DNA of 64,000 bases, taken from Zygosaccharomyces rouxii. Lineage: Eukaryota; Ascomycota; Saccharomycetes; Saccharomycetales; Saccharomycetaceae. Where the stretch lies: the NCBI RefSeq assembly GCF_000026365.1, contig NC_012990.1, positions 1 through 64,000 on the forward strand. The letters are read 5' to 3'. Shown piece after piece: positions 10,244-19,596 of the stretch. Within the stretch, counting starts at the first letter, position 1. The number at the start of each line of letters is the position of its first letter. Both the position numbers and the translations under genes were made by a program. The notes beneath the pieces are model-generated. The model was not told the origin of the DNA. It was given only the letters and a program-made list of their open reading frames with translations, and did not search any database.

Positions 10244-11434
10244 TGAAGCAATGTATTCCTTCTTCGCAAACTGAACGTAGCAGTATATATTGGTTTAAAA
10301 TATGATGGTATCACAAGTGCTGCGATAGACGGTGTCTGAGTGTCATGAAGCTACATGACATGTAATCTCAAGGTGGTAATAAACATACTTTAATGTGTTT
10401 TGGTGTCACTTACAATAATATTATTATATGATGAGGTCTTAGCACCAATCAAGGTCTGGGATGTAGCTTAATGAAGAGAAGAAAGATTGTCCAGAAATAA
10501 TATAATCAAGTATAAGTGATCAAGTCTAAATTACATCTTATTCTTACTAGTGATCGGACCGCGCCTCATTGCAAGCAAAGCCCAAGAGACCCACTTACTC
10601 AGATTTTTGCGGTAGAATTTGCAGCTTTATGGCCTCATCTGACGAACGGTGACCACTAGCAGAAGTAACCTGTATATGACTGGAGCATGCGAAAATAAAT
10701 GACACATGTGTACGTACCAAGCGGACGAAATAATCAGGACCTCGGTATGTGTCTCGGGTAATAATTTCATATTTCTAAAATACTTGAAACAGGCGTATAA
10801 GAAATGTACCTTCATATGCACGATGTAAGCTGACCAATGACAGCACTTTCTAGAGAAATTCTTTGAATATTTCAACCGTGATATGCATCTTCTCCACTTC
10901 CAGGTAGCATATATAGCGTCTCGTACCTTGAAGCATTCATTAGAATCTTTTTAGGGACTTGATGTTGAGAAGTTCCGTATAATACTCAGTAATGTAGGGA
11001 TCGACGATAAGTGTTTCTGTCAATTTTCCTTTTTGCAACCATAACTTCGTTATTTTTTCACTTCATATGGTCTGCAACTTCTGAGAAAGGTACCAATATA
11101 TTATTGGTGCCTAGAAACTTATCATTTCAAGTCATTCTGCTTCGATGAGGTGCCATAAATATTAGTTTGAATATCAGAATTTTGCCAGCTCTTTTACCTT
11201 CAATTGAACAATCACAACTCGTATTCTTCTTACCTTACTCAACCCTTCACCTATCGAATTGGTTACCTACGAGAACAGGAAACTTTTTAACAGTAGCTCA
11301 TTTAACTCAAACTCCATAAGAGTTGCTGTTGCCCGCTTTTCGAAAATTAATTACCACCAGTGTAAGTTTCTCCTGTTACACAAGTACTTGGACTGTCTTT
11401 TGATGTGTTTTTTATCCCTTATAAAAACATGCTA
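10244..11434. other. Region without genes in module 3, carrying an LTR-like repeat
   Basis: The first 80 bases or so still match the 3' flank of modules 1 and 2 (the tatcacaagtgctgc part). The similarity then ends near 10340, where a dispersed repeat begins (given separately). The orphan DUP fragment of the other modules is absent. Bases 10500-11350 contain no convincing frame. The last stretch runs into the 3' end of the DUP gene at 11435. Confidence 0.5.
10355..10460. repeat. Dispersed repeat, copy A (possible solo LTR fragment)
   Basis: About 105 bases match 26826-26932 with scattered differences. Shared blocks include aataaacata, ataatatta and tatatgatga. One copy sits about 330 bp from a tRNA gene and the other interrupts a tandem module, so an old solo LTR of a Ty-like element is the simplest guess. 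I cannot see clear terminal TG/CA ends or a target-site duplication, so the element type is open. Confidence 0.4.
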
Positions 11435-12292
11435 TTAAGCGGTAGCGAATGGATGAAAAATGATCCATGCAATCATCGAGATAATGAAGGTCAGCATCAT
11501 AATCATAAAGGAAGCAAACTCTATTGCCCCCAAATAAAGTATTGAGGTGCTGAAAATATTGAGAAACTTTTCGAAAATACCATGTCTAAATTTATCTTTT
11601 TCTGTCGTATGTAATAATTCACCAAAATTCTCAACGCTATTGTTATAATTCGCAAGTGCTCTTTCAGTTAGGGCCTTATTTGATGGATTTTTCCAAAAAT
11701 TCCTGTACCTTTCTCTTTCGTAATAACACCTGATGTCGTAGGTCTGACATTCTATTGGTTTTACGATTTCTCTCACAAAAAAGCGCATACAATGCTCCCC
11801 ACTGCAAAAAAGGGAATACCGATATCCTGTCTCTTCAGAAAAGTGATTAACTCTAGATGCAATTCTCCGCCAAGCTACTGGATCCCCGGTCAGGTCCATT
11901 TCACCGACTTCCTTCAGTAACTTTTGGAGCGCTTTTGTCTCAATATTAACCTTTTTCCTATGGTCAATAAAGTTCACAAAAAGCATCATAAAGCATAGGA
12001 AGCAATGAATGATCATCCATAAGGGAGATAAAAAGTCTGAAAGTTCTGATTCGAGTGGATCGTGATAAAAGTCACACAGACTAAAATACACTAATGGTGT
12101 AACCGATGACAAAAGTGCAGCTGAAAGAGAAGTGATAATGTCATATAACCATGTTTTCTCGAAGAAATATGGGGCAAGAAAGTATGTCAACTTTCCGCCA
12201 GTACTGTCCTCTGGTAATTCTATTTCCTCCTCTTCAAACGTCTGCTCACACTTTTCTAAATCCCTTTCTCCTTCGTAACTTATCATACTCAT
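11435..12292 (-). CDS. Single-domain DUP family membrane protein, copy 3
   Basis: This is the 285-residue third copy of the single-domain DUP gene. It keeps the LPEDSTGGKLTYFLAPYFFE block, the two hydrophobic segments, the core WRRIASRVNHFSEE and HCMRFFVREIVKPIE, and the hydrophobic C terminus. Its core and C-terminal third are closest to copy 2; the N-terminal end differs (MSMISYEGERDLEKCEQ). It stands back to back with the unknown membrane protein gene at 12613, as in module 1, across a conserved upstream region of about 320 bp. Confidence 0.85.
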   Translation of the reverse strand: MSMISYEGERDLEKCEQTFEEEEIELPEDSTGGKLTYFLAPYFFEKTWLYDIITSLSAALLSSVTPLVYFSLCDFYHDPLESELSDFLSPLWMIIHCFLCFMMLFVNFIDHRKKVNIETKALQKLLKEVGEMDLTGDPVAWRRIASRVNHFSEETGYRYSLFCSGEHCMRFFVREIVKPIECQTYDIRCYYERERYRNFWKNPSNKALTERALANYNNSVENFGELLHTTEKDKFRHGIFEKFLNIFSTSILYLGAIEFASFMIMMLTFIISMIAWIIFHPFATA

Positions 12293-12612
12293 CTTACTGC
12301 GTTGGTTAAATACACCATTGCTGTCGTGAGTGTCAGTTTGTGTCTGAATTGCCGCCTTTTATACATTTTCACCTCGGACTGTTCCGCCCCTTGATTGTTT
12401 CTTCCCCGCGCGACTATTCCATGCAGAAGAAACTCGAAAGCGTCAAAATGATAACACAAAGAGGTGGACAGGTAATTTAAAGGTCAATTTGGAAACTCTA
12501 ATTAAAGTTCTGTTAATAACTTTGTGTCATAAAATGCCCTAACTGCTATAAATTGTCAGAGGAAACCAAAATGATATTAACCGAATGAAGAAGGACGGCC
12601 CCAGAAATTGGC

Positions 12613-13308
12613 ATGTCCAACAAAAAGAAGAGTAAGAGTAAGGCCAGCGAGAGCCACAAGCGTGGTGGAAGAGAGAACAGTCCTCGTGGACAACATAACT
12701 CTCTCTCTCCACAAAGAGGCAACAGTATCTCTGATCAGCAAGGAAGCGAGAACAGCGGTACTGGCTCTGGAACAAACGGGATCAAATTAGCCGCTCGCTT
12801 GTTTCGCAATCCATTGTTTTCCAAAAGAGGGTTCAAACATGCAAAAGAGGGATTAAAAAGTGAGAGAACAGGTGACTCAATAAGCGGAGTAAGGTGTTTT
12901 GGTAGCTTCTTTCTCTTCGTTTACCCGTTTCTTTTGATAGGATACTGTATCCACGGTTTCCTAGCTGGGGACATCAATAGCAAAAGTGCTTTTTTGTATG
13001 GCATTCCATTATGCATTGCTGTTCCTTATTGCATACGTTACTTGGATGATGTGGATACATTGCTTTCAAGCATATTTGAGATTGGGGAGAAGAGTTTGCT
13101 CGGATATTTCGCAGACCCGGTAATTAGAGAGTTCCTCTTAACTGTTTTTGAGATTGCCGGACTCATTTATAAATGCATTGAGAGTAGCCAAAAGTCGCGA
13201 ATCTATGTATGGAGAATTGTGGGTTTTGTTCTCTATCTCGTAGGACATACTTTGCTAATATTGGAAAGAAAGAAAAGACCAGGATCGGTAGCGGATGCTT
13301 CGGCATGA
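12613..13308 (+). CDS. Uncharacterised multi-pass membrane protein with polar N terminus, copy 2
   Basis: This is the 231-residue partner of 4324-5022, and I do not recognise the family. The first 90 residues are nearly identical to copy 1 with only a handful of changes, and the DNA is nearly identical too. Residues 91-135, covering the first two hydrophobic segments, differ at most positions. Similarity returns at PYCIRYLDDVDTLL and stays high through FEIGEKSLLGYFADP, then falls again near 190-205 before the last membrane segment. This patchwork suggests either recombination between diverged copies or selection acting differently on the membrane segments. Confidence 0.75.
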   Translation: MSNKKKSKSKASESHKRGGRENSPRGQHNSLSPQRGNSISDQQGSENSGTGSGTNGIKLAARLFRNPLFSKRGFKHAKEGLKSERTGDSISGVRCFGSFFLFVYPFLLIGYCIHGFLAGDINSKSAFLYGIPLCIAVPYCIRYLDDVDTLLSSIFEIGEKSLLGYFADPVIREFLLTVFEIAGLIYKCIESSQKSRIYVWRIVGFVLYLVGHTLLILERKKRPGSVADASA

Positions 13309-15088
13309 GTTTCTAATTCACACCTTGCTATAAAATCCTGATTCTATAGGCGTGCCACTGGACGATGGGTTTGAGCTTACAGTATCGCCGGTTTATCATC
13401 TGTGGGTCATGTTCGAGTGTAAATGCTAGTCAGTTGTCGATAAGTAGATTATATGTATAACCATCGAGTTGAATAAATCTATGAGGTACCGATAAAAGTA
13501 CGCATGTAGTCATTTCAGCAGCAGACACAAATTTCAAGAGGCATTGTCGTTTCCTTATAAACTTAACGTTTGTGCGAATAGGGCAGAATGCTTCACGAAT
13601 GCGAGGTCAAGAAGCTGTCGGAGTTTCCTATGTCAGGTGGGAATGACATTAAGTCTTCGGCAGCGGTTCGGTTAGCAATGGAGGTTGTAGAGATCCTTCA
13701 ACATGGTAGCATATTATCTATTTCTGATTAAGCTAGTGTCCTGGGGAGGAATTGAGGAATTTCCTAAAAGCATTTTGATCTCAGGAGTGTATACCCACTC
13801 TTGTGTTGCAACGTAACATTTTGACAGGATGGTTTCTCATATATATCTACTGTCAATAGGGAAGGACATTAGCAGAGGATATATATGTATAGCTAACACG
13901 AACTTTGTTCGGACTTGCATCAATTGTTATCCACTGTTATCAGGAATCTCTTTTTCTGTAATCCTGTTCTTGTCATTCTGATGACAACAAAAATCTGATC
14001 TCGTCTTTTATAGTAACTCAGGAATTGTACGCATTGCATAAAACTGGAGTTTAAGCAAGAACAAACAAGAAATTCAAGACGATGAGTTACCCCGTTTTCC
14101 TTAACTTTGTTTTTTTGAAAGTATATTTACTTCCGGCCAGTCGAATATTCTTCTTCCCCGGATTCCAACTGGTATTTTTTTCAAGACTGTTCGCTTCGTC
14201 CAGCGAGCACAAGAAAAGCTACGGGAAGAGAACAAGACATAGGGCCGTCATTGGTGCTATGACTATTGCAAAAGACTATTTTGTAGTCGGACGAACCTGG
14301 TTGTTGAGCTTTCTCCCTTTTACCTCCCGTAGTTTGTGTTCCATGCTAAAAAACTATTTAACAAAAGCTCGGTATAGTTAATTTTTTTTTTTTCAATTCC
14401 ACCCCAGATTCGACTCTACGAGACCAAAACGTTAAAGTTTTAAAACAATGCTTCCAAATCATACACTGTAGTTGTAATAGGAAGTATCTGTTAGAAGATA
14501 AAGGCTGGGTTGTATAATATGCTTTTCCTTTTCGAATTATCCGTAAAGTTTTCGGAAAAACAAAACGTTGGACACCATCATAATAGAAGTAGACATACTT
14601 ATAGAGAATAGTGCTTTCAAGTAACAAGAAAAACTATGAATTAGGAAATTCTATTGAATAGTAATTTCTAAGATATTCTTTGGGTAAAAAAAAGATGATA
14701 GCGTATAGTTGGTTTTACTACGGATCCAATACTCTTTCATTCTAGAAGCATTAAATAGGGTTTCTGGATCCATGATGAGTTCATACTGAACAAAACCGAG
14801 TTCGTTTACTTCCCCTTCAAATATATCACTTCTCGATCGTAAGATCGTAACAATGTATCCAAATCAAACCTTAACTCACGGTATTACTAATAGACTGAGC
14901 GTGTAACCAAAACATGTTCCGTGTGCAAGGAGGTTTACTTCGGTAATGGCATGATAAGATGTGTATAAAAGGGGCGAGGATCAGAAACGCAGTTTATTAG
15001 ACGATGCAAAATGCGTTATGCTTTTTCTATCTTCTCATATAAAGAGGAACAATACCTTCTCTAAAAAAAAAAAGATTGACTAGCAAAA
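13309..15088. repeat. End of the module array: 3' flank, gene-less fourth COS-like promoter, then unique DNA
   Basis: Bases 13309-13840 repeat the 3' flank seen at 5023-5540. Bases 13840-14070 are a fourth copy of the COS-like upstream region, including the aacacgaactttgttcgg and aaaaatctgatctcgtc blocks, but no COS-like frame follows. A 99-codon open frame at 14082-14381 begins just behind it. Its composition is not convincing and I do not call it a gene. From about 14400 the DNA is unique and ends as the upstream region of the aldo-keto reductase gene. Confidence 0.6.
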
Positions 15089-16114
15089 ATGGGTTCGATC
15101 AAACCAGTAAAGTTGGGGAATTCTGGCTTGAAGATATCACCAATTTTAGTTGGCTGTATGTCATATGGTTCAAAGAAATGGCAAGAATGGGTTATAGAAG
15201 ATAAACAAGAGGTCTTTAAGATTTTGAAACACTGTTATGATAGTGGACTACGGACGTTCGATACTGCAGATTTTTACTCTAATGGAATAAGTGAGAGATT
15301 ACTGGGGGAGTTCTTGAAAACTTACAATATTAATAGGGAAACAGTGGTCATACTGAGTAAGGTGTTCTACCCTGTCGACGACACAATGGAGCTGAATCCA
15401 TCATTTGATTCAGTCGAAAATGAATTAAACCTATCAAACCAGCGTGGTCTATCGAGAAAACATATACTTGCAGGTGTAAGCAATTCAGTCAGGAGGTTGG
15501 GTACATATATAGATGTGCTACAAATTCACAGATTGGATCATGACACTCCAATGAAGGAGATAATGAGGGCCCTTAATGATGTTGTGGAAAGGGGTGACGC
15601 TAGATACATCGGCGCTTCTTCCATGCTGGCTACCGAATTTGCTGAATTGCAATTTATTGCCGAAAAATACGACTGGTTTCAGTTTATATCCTCCCAATCG
15701 TGCTATAATTTGCTATATCGTGAGGACGAAAGAGAATTGATTCCTTTTGCCAAAAAACATAATATTGGACTGATTCCATGGTCACCTAATGCCAGAGGCC
15801 TATTAACTCGTCCTCTTCGTCAGACGACTGAGAGATCCAAGAAAGATTGGGGGTTTAAAGTCGTAAAATTGGATAAACTAGAGGATAGTGACAGGGAAAT
15901 TATTAGTCGTGTGGAGGCAATAGGCAAAGAGAAAGGGGTTTCCATGGCTGCCGTATCAATGGCATGGGTGCTGCATAAAGGTTGCTATCCTATTGTTGGT
16001 CTGAACTCTGTTGAACGAGTGGACGAAGCAAAGGAGGCTCTCAGTATAAAGCTTACCGATGATGAAATATTGCATCTTGAGGAACCATATAAAACAAAGG
16101 CTTCGCTCTTTTAA
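15089..16114 (+). CDS. Aldo-keto reductase (NADPH-dependent, aryl-alcohol dehydrogenase-like)
   Basis: The 341-residue protein has the full aldo-keto reductase plan. The opening VKLGNSGLKISPILVGCMSYG is typical. The catalytic Asp and Tyr sit in TFDTADFYSNGISERLLGEFL, the Lys in VILSKVFYPV, and the His in LQIHRLDHDTP. The cofactor end includes IPWSPNARGLLTRP. It most resembles fungal reductases of the IFD/CSH1 and versiconal-reductase type, which reduce aldehydes of unknown identity with NADPH in the cytosol. It is the first unique gene inside the repeat array, with a long upstream region and no operon-like neighbour. The family is secure; the substrate is not. Confidence 0.88.
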   Translation: MGSIKPVKLGNSGLKISPILVGCMSYGSKKWQEWVIEDKQEVFKILKHCYDSGLRTFDTADFYSNGISERLLGEFLKTYNINRETVVILSKVFYPVDDTMELNPSFDSVENELNLSNQRGLSRKHILAGVSNSVRRLGTYIDVLQIHRLDHDTPMKEIMRALNDVVERGDARYIGASSMLATEFAELQFIAEKYDWFQFISSQSCYNLLYREDERELIPFAKKHNIGLIPWSPNARGLLTRPLRQTTERSKKDWGFKVVKLDKLEDSDREIISRVEAIGKEKGVSMAAVSMAWVLHKGCYPIVGLNSVERVDEAKEALSIKLTDDEILHLEEPYKTKASLF

Positions 16115-16981
16115 TAAAAAATTCTAAGCAGACTGCAAACTGTACATTGGTTGCTACTCTATACCTGGTTGCCTTTGACTTGAGATATACGGTACTGTTT
16201 AATACTATAAAAAATTTGCATTATTAGTTTTTTTGGGTACTGGTCGAATTGGAATTTGGACTTTCGATAAGAAATCTTCTGAAAGAAAAAAAAAGTATTG
16301 GTTTATCATCTTCACATCCCCGTCAACCTCAAAAATTTCCTCGTGCAGATGTTAGTGTAGATTACATGTTTTGCATCCTTGTCCTCACTTTCGTGGACAG
16401 CTTTATCGTACAACGAAATCCTTTACTTGTTTCCTTCAGTGCTCAGATCCTGTCATCATGTTAAAATGCAAATGAATGAAAAGTTTATTTTACTTGGGAA
16501 TCCTCCTACCTTCCAAATGACCTCTTCATTGGTATCCTGGTACCGCCAATCTTATAGGGCGGAAGCATCTCTAGCAGAAATCAGGTAATCTCTTTAAACA
16601 GAATTAATTTGGAAAGAAATCCCACACAGCACTTGAATGAAACCATAACCTACCTGGTCCTTGGTAAAACGGACTGTCGAGGCGATACTCAGTCCAGAGA
16701 GGATCTAAGAAAAAGACATCACTCTTTTGAAAGTCCAATTCTTGAATCATGGCATCAACAACCCCATGTCGGATAAGGCGGGCGCCTATGGTGATAAATC
16801 TTTGGGACAGGCTGGTATATTTCAATCAGTCCTGCGTTTCCCCGGGCTATAATAGTCAACGCCAGCTGTTACATGCAAAAAGAAGATATGAAAAAACTAC
16901 GAAGACTTTTTCGAGGTTACATTTCATTAGTTGGAAATTTTGTACGTCATTATAAATAATTAGAATATGTTTAAGATATGC
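16115..16981. other. Region without genes between the aldo-keto reductase and the permease
   Basis: This is the shared 3' region of two convergent genes. Open frames of about 70 codons occur on both strands. One on the minus strand (16604-16825) has a protein-like composition, but it has no family match that I know and no conserved neighbour, so I leave it unassigned. It could be the relic of a lost gene. Confidence 0.4.
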
Positions 16982-18676
16982 TCAGGCAAAAAATCTGGTA
17001 ATTTTCTCTCTGTAACTTTTACCCTTGGAGAATTTTTCACCATTTGTATCCTGCTCCCCGTCTAATTCATCTTCATCTTCATCCACAAAGGTTGCATCCA
17101 AATCTACTCTTCTGCCTTCATCCAAGTCTATAGTGAGTAGGTCAACGGTTTTGAAACTGTGGGTTTTTAATAGGGATATCCCGATGTACAGAACGGCGGC
17201 AGCAGGTAATAACACATACGCATCCACAAAGTCACCGGCTTTAAATGGAACAAACGAAGTCCACCCCTGGATCAAAGCAAGGAAAATATTGGCAGCTATA
17301 CCGATAATTTGTGTGTATGGGTAGAATAATGCCTTATACGGAAGTTCCTTGACCGTTCTTCCCTGTTTAATCCACGCTTTTCTAAATCTTAAATGCGTCA
17401 ACCCAATAGTACCCCACACAATAAATACACCAACACCGGAAAGGTTCACGATATATGAATAAGCAGTTGATGCCCCCACACTAACATTCATCAGCGATAC
17501 TAAACCCAAAGCATTGAACAAGGTGATTGCTGGGATAGGAACACCTCTTCTATCAGTCCATGCTAAGAATTTTGGCGCCAAACCTTCATGCGCTAGATTC
17601 GTAATGGTTCTGCTTCCGATGAAAAGTGACCCATTGATAGCAGATATACAAGTTACCAGAATGAATGCATTAACCAGGTGCGTACCACCTTCCCAACCTG
17701 CTCTAGTAATAGCAATTGAAATTGGGGACTTTAGAGCTTTCGTGCCGGCGTTAAGATTATGATCATTGTACGGAACTGTTACACCGTAAAAAAAACCTAT
17801 ACCAATGTAAACCACCAAGATTCTCCAGAAAGTTTGTCTAATGGCCAGAGGAATGGCTCTATTTGGATTTTTGGACTCACTGGCTGAGTAAGCCACAGAT
17901 TCAGTTCCTGAGTAAAAAGTCGAACAAAATACAAAAACCTCTGCAATTCCCTTGAATCCATGGGATAACGCACCCGGGTTATTCCAATAGTGAAATCCAA
18001 ATGCTGGTCTATCTTTGATACCGCCGGAAATATAAATGGTGGAGAATATGTAGAAAGCCACCAAACCTAATATTTTGAACCACGAAAGCCAATATTCTAT
18101 TTCCCCAAAAGCGCCAACACCAGCCATCTGAAAAGCCTGAAATGCCGCCCAAAAAATTAGAATATAACCGTATAGTGGAACTTGAGGTCCCCAGAACTGA
18201 AAAATAGAGGAAAGTGTATTATACTCATTGGCCATCACTGCAAAAAAAACAACGATATATGCATATCCGCAAACGGCAGACAAACTATCGCTATGAAACC
18301 TTCTCGCAAGAGTAGTAAATCCACCACCCGATGGATACAAGGTAATCATTTCACCTATGGATTCCATAATTGTGAAAGCTATAATACCGATGATGCTAAA
18401 GCCAAGCAAAAGCGCTAGAGGTCCACCTTTCGCGAGAGCATTACCTGCTCCAACAAGACAACCAGGTCCTATGATACCACCGAGAGCCAATAGCGATATG
18501 TGTCTATCTTTGAGGGCTCTTTTGACACCAGTTTTCGGATCATAAAGAGAAGCGTTATGGTTCTTCCCCTCGCCAGTTTCGATTTGATCCGGCGTTATAC
18601 CAGAAGAAGTATATGATTCGCACGAAGCATCATCGCCTTTTCCTTTGGTTAAAATATTAATATCCGTCCAACCCAT
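16982..18676 (-). CDS. Amino-acid permease (APC superfamily, YAT family)
   Basis: The 564-residue protein has a hydrophilic N terminus of about 55 residues, then about twelve membrane segments in the APC fold. The first helix carries RHISLLALGGIIGPGCLVG, the substrate-binding break typical of yeast amino-acid transporters. Later blocks ESIGEMITLYPSGGGF, YWNNPGA, GTESVAYSASESKNP and VPYND match the fungal family of general, basic and neutral amino-acid permeases. GPG replaces the GTG seen in CAN1 and most relatives, so substrate range may differ. The C-terminal tail is acidic. It is divergently placed to the VBA-like transporter at 19597 across about 920 bp. Plasma-membrane location is expected from the family. 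Confidence 0.88.
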   Translation of the reverse strand: MGWTDINILTKGKGDDASCESYTSSGITPDQIETGEGKNHNASLYDPKTGVKRALKDRHISLLALGGIIGPGCLVGAGNALAKGGPLALLLGFSIIGIIAFTIMESIGEMITLYPSGGGFTTLARRFHSDSLSAVCGYAYIVVFFAVMANEYNTLSSIFQFWGPQVPLYGYILIFWAAFQAFQMAGVGAFGEIEYWLSWFKILGLVAFYIFSTIYISGGIKDRPAFGFHYWNNPGALSHGFKGIAEVFVFCSTFYSGTESVAYSASESKNPNRAIPLAIRQTFWRILVVYIGIGFFYGVTVPYNDHNLNAGTKALKSPISIAITRAGWEGGTHLVNAFILVTCISAINGSLFIGSRTITNLAHEGLAPKFLAWTDRRGVPIPAITLFNALGLVSLMNVSVGASTAYSYIVNLSGVGVFIVWGTIGLTHLRFRKAWIKQGRTVKELPYKALFYPYTQIIGIAANIFLALIQGWTSFVPFKAGDFVDAYVLLPAAAVLYIGISLLKTHSFKTVDLLTIDLDEGRRVDLDATFVDEDEDELDGEQDTNGEKFSKGKSYREKITRFFA

Positions 18677-19596
18677 TTTCGTCAGTCAGTGTTCTAGCCA
18701 AAAATAAAAAGAAAGCAAAACACCTACTCGATCCTAAAATCTGGTATTGGTAAATGGTATCTGGATTATGAGAAATGATAATCATTGTCTTTCTTATGTA
18801 TGAATATCAAGCTTGTTAGCAATATGCAAATATTTCATCAGAGTGACCAATGGAGACACACCGTGGTTTCCATTAAAGTAATGAAGTTCGGCTGAGGAAG
18901 TGACGAAAGTAATAAAGCATTATAGTGCTAAATTGTAAAGTACAGTGTCAGGTAGATTATGCAAAGTTAGACTTTGACACACAACGACTTTAAAATCGTC
19001 ATAATCACGTGATTATGGAAGACACAATGACTTCGGACTGCCAATGATAGAAGCAGCACCCCCACCATGAAAAGACAGCCCTCTAAAATAAGCATAGCTA
19101 TCATTGCTATGTTCCCAGCATTTAGACGCATAACATATGGGGGGCGGATATGTCAGTACCTGAGATATAGCGTCAAATGAAGTTTACCTTAAAGGTTGTG
19201 TTTTGGTCGAAATTCATATCACAGCTTCATTTCTTGGTAACGCTGATACACAATGTTTACTCCGAGACAAACCCTAAGTCTTCATGGAACTAATAGAGCC
19301 CTACTTCCGATTATCAAAATGTTATCTTTTTATCCGCGTGCCTTCGCTTACTGGATCGCCACACTTTGAAATTAGGAGACATACTGAAGAATAAACATAA
19401 TGTGCTAAGAATTTGATTCTCGAAATTCTCGAAATTTTCAAAATTCTTTAGATGGATAAACATGAGGTTGTTTGACGGATTAAACTGGACCAGGTTTTTT
19501 CTTTCTTTGACGAAGATAGGGAAAGTCACATTCCTGTTAGTTAGTTAGGTGCCACTAGTTAAAACTTGGCAAATCATCGTAACAGAATAGAAGGGA
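18677..19596. promoter_or_regulatory. Divergent upstream region of the permease and VBA-like genes
   Basis: This stretch separates two divergent transporter genes. It contains a palindromic E-box tcacgtga core at 19006-19011 (CACGTG), the site type bound by Cbf1, Pho4 or Tye7 in yeast. I see no gene in it. Confidence 0.4.

Noticed and set aside
14082..14381. 99-codon open frame behind the gene-less COS-like promoter
   Set aside because: No family match that I recognise, hydrophobic and low-quality composition, and no counterpart in the other modules. It may be an accidental frame.
16604..16825. 73-codon minus-strand frame with protein-like composition
   Set aside because: Too short, no recognisable family and no conserved neighbours. 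Noted only as a possible gene relic.
19000..19030. Possible centromere element I (tcacgtga)
   Set aside because: No A+T-rich element II of the right length and no element III follows. The same holds for the other CACGTG sites in the window.
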